Source: Thauera propionica (GTDB taxonomy: Bacteria > Pseudomonadota > Gammaproteobacteria > Burkholderiales > Rhodocyclaceae). From it: 64,000 bases of DNA. The notes below the pieces were generated by a model. The model was given only the letters and a program-made list of their open reading frames with translations. It was not told the DNA's origin and made no database searches. Below, in pieces: positions 53,299-60,558 of the stretch. How positions within the stretch are numbered: position 1 is the first letter of the stretch; each line of letters begins with the position of its first letter. The stretch lies in NCBI RefSeq assembly GCF_002245655.1, contig NZ_NOIH01000013.1, positions 62,001 through 126,000 on the forward strand, given 5' to 3'. A program made the translations under genes and the position numbers.

Positions 53299-53811
53299 TC
53301 AAGCGTCGATCTGCCGGCATAGGTGAGCCATTGCGTACTCAAGCCCATTGGCAGGATTTCGCCATGCGCACTCGATGATGTCGATGAGTCCGAGTTCCTG
53401 CAGTCGCGTCAAGCCAGCCAGCTTCTTGCACAGCTTGTACTGCATCGAATCACGGGACAGCGCCTCTTCGCCGAACTCCGAGTAGTACAGGCTAGCGACC
53501 CGCTCGTTCAGCTCCCCGGACATGACCGAAGTCGGACTTCCGTCCAGCAACATCAACACCTCAGCGTCGGTGAACACCCCTTTCACCTCCTGTCTAGCGA
53601 CATCGACGATTCGGTAGTACCGAGCCAGCGAGATGGCGTTGATGTGACCTTCCGACACGTCATCCGCAACGCGCTCCCGCGTCCGTTCCTCAATCCGATC
53701 CAAAACCCCGGGGTTCGAGTCCAGCCAATGCCGGTAGCTCGCACGCTGACCCTCGGAAACATCGTCGATGTGCGATGCAAACACCTGCGCAACGTTCAAC
53801 ATCTGATTCAT
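53299..53811 (-). CDS. Unidentified helical protein
   Basis: Predicted 170-residue soluble protein starting MNQMLNVAQVFASHID. Mostly helical, acidic, no membrane segment. The ATG at 53811 is fixed by AGGAG five bases upstream. Divergent from the ribbon-helix-helix-like gene at 54040 across an AT-rich promoter region. Family not recognised. Confidence 0.62.
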   Translation of the reverse strand: MNQMLNVAQVFASHIDDVSEGQRASYRHWLDSNPGVLDRIEERTRERVADDVSEGHINAISLARYYRIVDVARQEVKGVFTDAEVLMLLDGSPTSVMSGELNERVASLYYSEFGEEALSRDSMQYKLCKKLAGLTRLQELGLIDIIECAWRNPANGLEYAMAHLCRQIDA

Positions 53812-54039
53812 AAACACTCCTAATAGTAGTCAAAAAACACCTTCCTCCTGGAAGGTGGCGATGCTCACGATTGAGCCGCAAAAATTCATAGTTCCATTCC
53901 GCCGAAGGCAACAGACCAGAGGCAGCAACCTACGTCGTCCCTCAACCAATGTAGCTATTGTATATATAGCGATAAGATCATGTCAACTATTGCCTACAGG
54001 TGCTATATTTCGAGAACTAGTACGATGTAGGGGCAACAC
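53812..54039. promoter_or_regulatory. Divergent promoter region
   Basis: AT-rich sequence with TTGTATATATAG near 53958 and TGCTATATTTCG near 54001 supplies likely -10 elements for the genes on both sides. Given the DNA-binding look of the protein at 54040, autoregulation here is possible. Confidence 0.4.
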
Positions 54040-54585
54040 ATGCAGGACACCTACCCTGGCTCAGGGCGAATCGAACTCGAGTCGCGAGGCAAGTCTGAGG
54101 TCATCACCATCCGCATCAACAGAAGGGCGAAATTCGCACTTGAAATCCTGGCAAGGATGCAAGGTCGTACGGCCGCGCAGATGGCTGAAACCGCAATTCA
54201 CATGATGTTGGGGTATGGGTACCAAGACCTTGACGACTGGCGAGATGGGCAGCACCCCTTTTCAAAGGACCGGAGCCTCTCCGTCATTAACAAGCTCTGG
54301 TCACCTCACCGTGGCGAGCGGATGCTTAGAATGGTTTTCCAGCACCCGGAACTACTCGTTTACGAGGAAGAGGTCATCTGGAACCAGATGGCCCGCGCAG
54401 GGGTGTTCGACGGCTACCTTGAGCAGCCGATCAGCCTCGAGAGCCGACCGCTCCCCGGCGTCAACTTGATGGAGCTCGAAGACCGGGTAGCGAAGTACCT
54501 AGACGATCTTGATGCGGCTGAACGGGCAGAGGCAGAGAAAAAGAAGGCAAAGAAGAAGGCTGCTGCTGCAGACAACAACGGCTGA
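54040..54585 (+). CDS. Ribbon-helix-helix-like protein with lysine-rich tail
   Basis: Predicted 181-residue protein. Residues about 20-55 (EVITIRINRRAKFALEILARMQGRTAAQMAETAI) fit a ribbon-helix-helix fold, a common DNA-binding form in plasmid partition, relaxation and antitoxin proteins. The C-terminal 30 residues are very rich in Lys, Ala and Glu. AGGGG precedes the ATG. Specific role unknown. Confidence 0.62.
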   Translation: MQDTYPGSGRIELESRGKSEVITIRINRRAKFALEILARMQGRTAAQMAETAIHMMLGYGYQDLDDWRDGQHPFSKDRSLSVINKLWSPHRGERMLRMVFQHPELLVYEEEVIWNQMARAGVFDGYLEQPISLESRPLPGVNLMELEDRVAKYLDDLDAAERAEAEKKKAKKKAAAADNNG

Positions 54586-54699
54586 CGGCAACCCGGCCTC
54601 AAACACGCCCAGTACGCGGCGAGGTCGCTGGTCAAGGAGTGATGCGCCCAGGTCAAGAAACTTCTCGGGAGCGCTCTCCCTCTTGGCACAAGTCGCTCC

Positions 54700-55111
54700 G
54701 ATGCCGGTTGAAGCGGTACCCACGGCACCGGGGCGTCCGCAAGCTCGCGGTCTTGTCCTATGACTTGGACGAAATGCTAAGCACAAAGCTGCGTGCGCTC
54801 CTGCAGCGCGAGCACGGGCGGGACCTGCTCGACCTGTGGGGAGCTTGGGACGCATCGCAAGCAACGGGCGCCGATGCTCGGGTGAATCCAGCCCGCGTTG
54901 GGGAGGCATTCCGCTTCTACATGGCGCAGGCGGGAAGCATTTTCGACTCCACGAAGGTCCGGAGCGAACTGGAGCGGGGGATGTCGTCGCTGAAATTCCT
55001 CGCCATGCCAACAAGCAAGGATGCCTGCCAAGTGGCATTACCTACTCCCCTCGGCAGGCCTGCGACTTGTTCTTCGAGGTGTTTCTGCCTCACCTAGATG
55101 CTCTTAGCTAA
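54700..55111 (+). pseudogene. Relic of an AbiEii-type nucleotidyltransferase toxin
   Basis: LSYDLDEMLSTKLRALLQREHGRDLLDLWGA is split here only for display: the run matches the C-terminal half of AbiEii/AbiGii toxins, which add nucleotides to tRNA. The N-terminal nucleotidyltransferase domain is missing. Near 55010 the family pattern moves to another frame (GITYSPRQACDLFFEVFLPHL), so there is at least one frameshift. The AbiEi antitoxin is absent. The gene is dead. Confidence 0.65.
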
Positions 55112-55165
55112 CGGACTGTTGCTCAGATGAGGGATGGTTTGAGCGGCCAACCCGGCCACTCTAGA

Positions 55166-55372
55166 TCAGGTACGCCCCGAACTGACGGCGTGACGAGCCT
55201 TGATTCGGCCCCACAGCAACAACAGAGCTAACGAGAGCAACGCAAGGCTCTTGGCCTCTGGCACTCCGTTCGGGAGGCTGGCTAGCGTTAGGGTGTTGGG
55301 GAAAAGGTCGGATGCCGAATACACCGTTGCATCTGCCGGCGCATCGAAACCGACAGCAATCTGTAGCTTGTT
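55166..55372 (-). pseudogene. C-terminal fragment of a PEP-CTERM exosortase substrate
   Basis: The minus frame ends LPNGVPEAKSLALLSLALLL followed by WGRIKAR, the signature of a PEP-CTERM sorting tail: a VPE motif, a hydrophobic helix and a basic end. Upstream it is open only to a stop at 55373-55375 and has no start codon, so most of the gene has been lost. It suggests that a bacterium carrying this DNA had an exosortase/EpsH system. Confidence 0.6.
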
Positions 55373-55558
55373 TCACGCTCGCAGCAAGAGGCGTCTTTCT
55401 ACCTCTAAACTCATGAAACGGCATTTAGGAGGCGCAAATGCGCCGTTTAACGCGCTCCCAGCGAGCGCCCCTCCTCACCTACCTCCAGCCATGGCTGATA
55501 AAGTGCCAAGGCAGCAATCGACTGCTTAAGCGTCCTAGGGGCATGCAGGGGCATAGAG

Positions 55559-55888
55559 ATGAAGGGAATCGCGGCGGCGGTCCATCAGACTCCTGACGAA
55601 ATGGAGTCTGGGCTTGGCGAGAAGCTCAAGACCCTCCGGTTGTATCGCAACATCGATCAGAAGACGCTGGCTGAACGCGCGGGCGTGAGTGTTCGTGCTC
55701 TGCGCAGCCTCGAGGCCGGTGACGGTTCGACTCTTGCAACGTTGGTTCGCGTTGTAAGAGCACTCGGACGCCAGGATTGGCTCGAGACGATTGCCCCCGT
55801 ACCTACAATCAACCCGCTCTCTCTCACACGCGAGGCGCAGCCCCGTCAGCGTGCCTCTGGCACACGGCGACGCCGCACCGCCGAATGA
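55559..55888 (+). CDS. XRE-family regulator, HipB-like
   Basis: Predicted 109-residue protein. The helix-turn-helix (DQKTLAERAGVSVRALRSLE, near residues 33-52) and the following LVRVVRALGR are typical of HipB-type antitoxins, and the tail is basic. No hipA follows it; the next sequence is a relic and the end of the BREX operon on the other strand. It may be an orphan antitoxin or a free regulator. It is a different lineage from hipB in the cassette. Confidence 0.78.
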   Translation: MKGIAAAVHQTPDEMESGLGEKLKTLRLYRNIDQKTLAERAGVSVRALRSLEAGDGSTLATLVRVVRALGRQDWLETIAPVPTINPLSLTREAQPRQRASGTRRRRTAE

Positions 55889-55983
55889 CCAACCATCAGC
55901 GAGCAACGACATCAGCTACGATCCAGGCGCCCCGCCCATCCCGAAGCCTCGCTTTCTCTGTCCCAAAGCCGCCTCTCAGCTAA

Positions 55984-56098
55984 TCCCAAAGCTCATGAAC
56001 TTCCGCATGCGCTTCAAGCCAGGGCGGGCTTCGGCTAGCCCCTAGCCAGACTGAGCCAAGAGCCCGAGTGCCTCCCGTAACGCCCATAGCATCTTGAC
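55984..56098 (-). pseudogene. Degenerate copy of the C-terminus of the 57033 gene
   Basis: The minus frame reads VKMLWALREALGLLAQSG, a stop, then LAEARPGLKRMRKFMS. This parallels VKKIRALREAHGQLGMFGDE and LAEIRLEWKRKRNFMK at the end of the intact gene 1 kb away. It is a decayed duplicate lying after the pRiA4b gene. Confidence 0.55.
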
Positions 56099-56190
56099 GC
56101 CAGTGGAAGCCCTATCTGGGTGGGCACCCTGCGACCTGCCATCCCCGACCAAGAGAGCAAGCCGTCACCAAACACGGCGCCTTGAACACC

Positions 56191-56775
56191 TCACACCCAC
56201 CGATTCCACGCCATCCGCAGCAGGGCCGCATTGGCAGCATGCCGGTCAAACCGCGCCGGGTCGAAATCTTCGCCCGCCCATTCCAGAAGTCGACGCCCTT
56301 CTTCATCGAGCGGCCGTTGAGAAACCTGCTCCATGAAGTCCATGTAAGCCGCTGCTCCGCCCACATCCTCAGGCGGACAGGCTCTCTCCCCCGCCGACAC
56401 ATAGGCGTAGCCGCGCTGGTCTCCGTCAAGAGACTCAACACGTTCGACCACAACACGATGCTGCCAGCTGTCGCCGAAATCGTAGAGGTAGGCGAAGTGG
56501 TCGCCGGTGGTCGCTACGCGGTCCAATCTGACCCTGCGCTCATCGACGATTTCCCGCTCCGGGTCGTCTTCCGGGTGCGGTGTTGCATAGGTCTTGCCGC
56601 CAATCTCGAACTCATGCAGATGGGCGTCGGTCCAGCCCATCGCGGCTTGGATGTAGTGGTGCAGCTTGCTCAGCGTGGAGTCGCCATCGAGGAGCAGCCG
56701 ACGCCAGATAAGCGGCTCAATGTCCTGAAGCTCGATGCGAAGGGTGTAGGCCTTCACGGCGGTTTTTCGCGACAT
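56191..56775 (-). CDS. pRiA4b ORF-3-like protein
   Basis: Predicted 194-residue protein of the plasmid pRiA4b ORF-3 family (YTLRIELQDIEPLIWRRLLL, LHHYIQAAMGWTDAHLHEF, FAYLYDFGDSWQHRVVVE are its typical blocks). The family's biochemical role is unknown; it is common on mobile elements. GGGAGG precedes the ATG. It is the last gene of the BREX-containing operon, 42 bases after the DUF3820 gene. Confidence 0.9.
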   Translation of the reverse strand: MSRKTAVKAYTLRIELQDIEPLIWRRLLLDGDSTLSKLHHYIQAAMGWTDAHLHEFEIGGKTYATPHPEDDPEREIVDERRVRLDRVATTGDHFAYLYDFGDSWQHRVVVERVESLDGDQRGYAYVSAGERACPPEDVGGAAAYMDFMEQVSQRPLDEEGRRLLEWAGEDFDPARFDRHAANAALLRMAWNRWV

Positions 56776-56817
56776 TCGTCCTCCCTCTTTCCTCTCAGGC
56801 TACGGCGAACGCAGGCC

Positions 56818-57036
56818 TCAGCCTGACCGCTTCCTCAATGGCTCGACCAGCGCGCGCAGGTCGTTATGGTCCAGCTCGTGCATCAGCGCAAGCAGCTGCC
56901 CCAGTTGCCCCTTGGGGAATCCTTCCCGGGCGAACCAGGCCAGGTAATGGCCAGGGAGGTCGGCAATGAGGCGGCCCTTGTACTTTCCAAAGGGCATCTC
57001 GCGCGTCACGAGCAACTCCAACCGTTCCGGGGTCAC
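56818..57036 (-). CDS. DUF3820 small protein
   Basis: Predicted 72-residue protein starting at GTG 57036, which overlaps the stop of the upstream gene (GTGA). Conserved blocks are MPFGKYKGRLIADLPGHYLAWF and a helical end. DUF3820 proteins are small putative nucleic-acid-associated proteins related in pattern to the tail of some exonucleases; function is not established. The longer frame from 57078 would lie inside the neighbour and is not preferred. Confidence 0.82.
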   Translation of the reverse strand: MTPERLELLVTREMPFGKYKGRLIADLPGHYLAWFAREGFPKGQLGQLLALMHELDHNDLRALVEPLRKRSG

Positions 57037-58472
57037 AGCGCATCCAGCAGCTTCATGAAGTTCCGCTTGCGCTTCCATTCCAGCCGGATTTCCGCTAGTT
57101 CGTCGCCGAACATGCCCAACTGCCCATGCGCCTCACGCAAAGCCCTGATCTTCTTGACGATGGCGAAGGCCTCCCCGTAGTGGGAACCGCGCGAGCCGCC
57201 CTCGACCAAATGCGGCAACAGGCGCCTATAGAGCGCTATCGCCTCCTCGTGGTGCGTCCTGCCACGCGCATCGGCCACCGGCTCCCAAAGGCCAACATCG
57301 ACCTTGCCCCCGCTGAATGCATCCCACATGACCCCGGCATCGCCCTCGCGCAGGAAGATGGAGACGATATCGCCTCGGCGCGGTCTGTCCCATGGACTGC
57401 GGCGAACGCGGCTGTCGGCGGCTTCTTCCTCGGCGACCTTCTGCCACAGGAAGTCGAGCGCCCGCTTGCGCAGCGCTGCCTCGCCACCAATCAGGCCGGC
57501 CACTTCCATCAACTTGAAGAATGGACCGCAGCCAGGCGCCTGCTCGAAGCGCTGCCAGGCGAGCCGCTCCACCTCCGCATGCCGCCCAAGCGCCAGCTGA
57601 AGCTCGATGGCAAGGCTCAGCAGGTCGTCATTGCGCTCGCCCGGAAACGCCGCAATCCCCTGCTCCACCCAGCGCAGCGCCTCGTCCTTGCGCCCTTGGT
57701 CACGAAACAATCCGGCCAGCGTCAGGAAGCACGACGGGGAAGACAGATTCTTCGCATGGATAGCCACCAACAACTCGAAGTCATTCGTGCAGCGGGCAAT
57801 ATCCTTCATCGCCGACTCCACCTGAAAGCGTCGCGTACTCCAGTCGCTGCGATAGTGCTCGGGGCCCAGCGTCGGCAATGCAACCCACTCGCGCTCGACC
57901 CGCTGCCGATATTCTGCCAAACCCTCTTCGCCCAGCGCTTCAGCGTAGTCCGGGAGCACCTCATGAAAGGTGTCCCATTCACCATCCATCTGAAAACCGT
58001 ACAGGCGCTCGGCGAGGGCAACGGGGTCGGGATGCAGGGCGTTACAGGCCGCCAGATGCACTTTGCGCAGCTCAACAATCGCCGGCATTACCTCACCGCC
58101 AGAGTCGTCGATGTGCTGCAAGGCCTCTTCCGCGAGCGCGATGGCTTCCTCGATGACATCGATGAGTTCCGGCTGGCCATCGGCGATACGCTGCGACAGC
58201 AGTTCCGCAAGGTCCTCCAGGCGATTGGCGTAGTTACCCGCCTCGCGATACTCAATGAAGCCGTTGGTGCGGGTAGCCTGCTTGACCACCTTGCGCAAGT
58301 CGGCAAGACCGGTGCTATCCGCCACGGCCGCTGCCATCATCAGCTTTTCGCGCAGGGCGTCATCACGCCAGGATGCTTCGACGATGAGCTTGCGCAGAGC
58401 GGCAACATCCAACCCCTGCAGGTAGGCCTCAAGCCGCGCCTCTTGAGACTGCCAGTCATCCTTCTGCGCCAT
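57033..58472 (-). CDS. DUF6880-like helical repeat protein in BREX operon
   Basis: Predicted 479-residue soluble protein made mainly of helices, with TPR-like spacing in the middle (HAKNLSSPSCFLTLAGLFRD, KDEALRWVEQGIAAFPGE). It resembles the C-terminal part of proteins often fused to a SWIM zinc finger, but no zinc motif is present here. Its ATG shares one base with the brxL stop (TGATG), so it is translated with brxL. A role in BREX is suggested by position only. Confidence 0.7.
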   Translation of the reverse strand: MAQKDDWQSQEARLEAYLQGLDVAALRKLIVEASWRDDALREKLMMAAAVADSTGLADLRKVVKQATRTNGFIEYREAGNYANRLEDLAELLSQRIADGQPELIDVIEEAIALAEEALQHIDDSGGEVMPAIVELRKVHLAACNALHPDPVALAERLYGFQMDGEWDTFHEVLPDYAEALGEEGLAEYRQRVEREWVALPTLGPEHYRSDWSTRRFQVESAMKDIARCTNDFELLVAIHAKNLSSPSCFLTLAGLFRDQGRKDEALRWVEQGIAAFPGERNDDLLSLAIELQLALGRHAEVERLAWQRFEQAPGCGPFFKLMEVAGLIGGEAALRKRALDFLWQKVAEEEAADSRVRRSPWDRPRRGDIVSIFLREGDAGVMWDAFSGGKVDVGLWEPVADARGRTHHEEAIALYRRLLPHLVEGGSRGSHYGEAFAIVKKIRALREAHGQLGMFGDELAEIRLEWKRKRNFMKLLDAL

Positions 58473-60517
58473 CAATCCACCAGCGCCTTCAACAACGCAT
58501 CCCGCGCATCCTGGTAGAACTCGATGTCCAGCTTGGTCGCCATGTCGTCCGACAGGTCGAACAGCTGCCGCCGACAGCTAACCGGCATCAGCAGCGATTT
58601 CGCGCCCTTCTCGACCGCCATCTCCGCGATGGTCACAGCGTTGTGAACCGGCTCAATGGTGCCCCCGATAGTCACCTCACCGACCACAATCAGCCCTCCA
58701 CGGACCGACTTCCGCAACAGGGCGCTCGACAAGGCAATCAGGCAGGCGACACCGGTCTTGGCCCCACTCTTGGCTGCATCGAACCCCCGAAGCTGTACCG
58801 AGAACTCATGCGAACGCGGGTCTCGGTCGCCGACCAACTGCGTTGCGCGGGTGTAGAGGTTCTGCTCCGCACAGCGCACGGACTCCTGAAACGCCGGCGG
58901 CACGGGCTTGTTCAGCACGCGAACACCGCTTCCGGGACCCTCGGTCACCTCCAGCCGGAACAAGCCTGGATGCTCGTCCGCACCACCGGGGCTGAGCGTC
59001 CAGATTTGGCCCGACTCCAGCGGTTCATCGCCGATGCCCTCCTGGCTGCGCAACTCCGGCGTGGTCACGAACTTCTCCACCCCTTCGGCACCCAGGGTGT
59101 AGCTGAAGTGGGTGTTGCGGAACTCGGCCGCGCCGATGCGCTTTTGCTGCTCCTTCACCCGCCGACGTACCTCCAGCGCCAGCCGCACCGCCCACTCGAG
59201 GTCTTCATCGCTGACCGCTTCTTCCCCATCCGGATGCAGCAGCTTCAGCAAGCCGCTCACGGTCTTGTTCACCGCATTGATGTCCCGGCCAGACAGGGCC
59301 CCGCCGAGGAACACCCGGCCCTGCATCGTTGACACCCGGCTCTGGTTGCGCAACTGGGTAAAGCACTCGGACAGGAAATCACTCACCAACCCAAAGTGCT
59401 GAGTGAACAGCGCCGGATTCATCTTCGGCACGTCCCAGCCGGGCAGGAAGCCGTGAATCCGGTCCATAAAGGCGGTGTCGTCACGCATCTCGGGTGGCAG
59501 CGGGCCAAGCAGGTGGCCGATGCGTTGCTGATGCTCGACATCCACATCGAAGTTGCCAACCAGAACGATGGAGCCATCGGCTCGGATGCTCTCCTTGCCG
59601 CGCGAGAATTCGCCCGACTCCATGTAACCCTTCATGATGTTCACGCCGTCCTTCTGGTCGAAGGACACGCCTGACACCTCGTCGAAGCAGACCACGTCGT
59701 ACTGACACACCAAGCCGCGCTGACCGTTCGAGTTATTCACGAACATCCGGGCCACGGTCGCCTTGCCACCGGAAATCAGATGCGCGTAAGGCGAAACCTG
59801 TTGAAAGAGGTGCGACTTGCCGGTGCCACGCGGTCCGAGCTCCACCAGGTTATAGTTGCGTTCCACGAAAGGAACCATGCGCAGCAGCAACGCATCCTTC
59901 GCGCGGTCGTTCAGCCCATCGGGCTCGAAGCCAACGCTGCGCAGCAAAAAGTCCCGCCACTCGGTCGTGGTCAGTTGCTTGCGCCCCTCAGCCAGAGAGG
60001 CCAACACATCCCGCTTGGAGAGTTGAATCGCACGCAGGGCGTCGATGCCAAACGGCCGCCCGCCCTTCTCCTGGGCAATTGCGGCGTCGTAACCGAGCGT
60101 GATTTCAGCGTAGAAACCGCCCGTCAGCATGCGCTCGTGCTCCTTGATGAGCTCGGGCGAGATGCGCACGTCGTTCAGCCTCAGGCTGGGCAGGGACGCC
60201 ACATAGGAGTCGCTCTTCGCATCCAGACGCGCCGTGATGATGTCGATGATTTTCACCGACCCAGTCTCACGCGCCCGGGCCTTGAAGAGCTCTTCCTCCC
60301 CGGCCTTCACGGTACGCGACTGGAGTTGTCGCTGGACGATTTCCAGGCCCTCCTGAATCTCGGCCTCGTCGGTCGTCGCGCAGTATCGGCCCAGCAGAAA
60401 CTCGACCACATAGGTCGGCACCGGAAACTGGCGGCTAAAGGTTCGCACCAGGTCCTTGCGGACGATAAAGCCATCAAAGGCGGAAGCCGCCTTGCGGTCG
60501 AGGTCATCGAGGTTCAT
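58472..60517 (-). CDS. brxL: BREX Lon-like ATPase/protease BrxL
   Basis: Predicted 681-residue AAA+ protein. Walker A is LGPRGTGKSHLF near residue 220, followed by VCFDEVSGVSF as Walker B and a sensor region. The C-terminal Lon-like domain has GAKTGVACLIALSSALL and VGEVTIGGTIEPVHNAV; the usual Ser-Lys dyad of Lon is not obvious, as in other BrxL proteins, which act as DNA-binding motors rather than proteases. It follows pglZ by about 40 bases. The ATG at 60517 (MNLDDLDRK) fits the family; a GTG at 60529 is possible. Confidence 0.92.
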   Translation of the reverse strand: MNLDDLDRKAASAFDGFIVRKDLVRTFSRQFPVPTYVVEFLLGRYCATTDEAEIQEGLEIVQRQLQSRTVKAGEEELFKARARETGSVKIIDIITARLDAKSDSYVASLPSLRLNDVRISPELIKEHERMLTGGFYAEITLGYDAAIAQEKGGRPFGIDALRAIQLSKRDVLASLAEGRKQLTTTEWRDFLLRSVGFEPDGLNDRAKDALLLRMVPFVERNYNLVELGPRGTGKSHLFQQVSPYAHLISGGKATVARMFVNNSNGQRGLVCQYDVVCFDEVSGVSFDQKDGVNIMKGYMESGEFSRGKESIRADGSIVLVGNFDVDVEHQQRIGHLLGPLPPEMRDDTAFMDRIHGFLPGWDVPKMNPALFTQHFGLVSDFLSECFTQLRNQSRVSTMQGRVFLGGALSGRDINAVNKTVSGLLKLLHPDGEEAVSDEDLEWAVRLALEVRRRVKEQQKRIGAAEFRNTHFSYTLGAEGVEKFVTTPELRSQEGIGDEPLESGQIWTLSPGGADEHPGLFRLEVTEGPGSGVRVLNKPVPPAFQESVRCAEQNLYTRATQLVGDRDPRSHEFSVQLRGFDAAKSGAKTGVACLIALSSALLRKSVRGGLIVVGEVTIGGTIEPVHNAVTIAEMAVEKGAKSLLMPVSCRRQLFDLSDDMATKLDIEFYQDARDALLKALVD

Positions 60518-60558
60518 CGTGTTCTGCACGCTCTGTACTTGTTCGTCTCGCGGGCAAC

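Noticed and set aside
55220-55300. Integron attC-like pair CTAACG / CGTTAG around 65 bases
   Set aside because: The outer sites do not fit RYYYAAC/GTTRRRY, and the sequence is better explained as the PEP-CTERM fragment on the minus strand.
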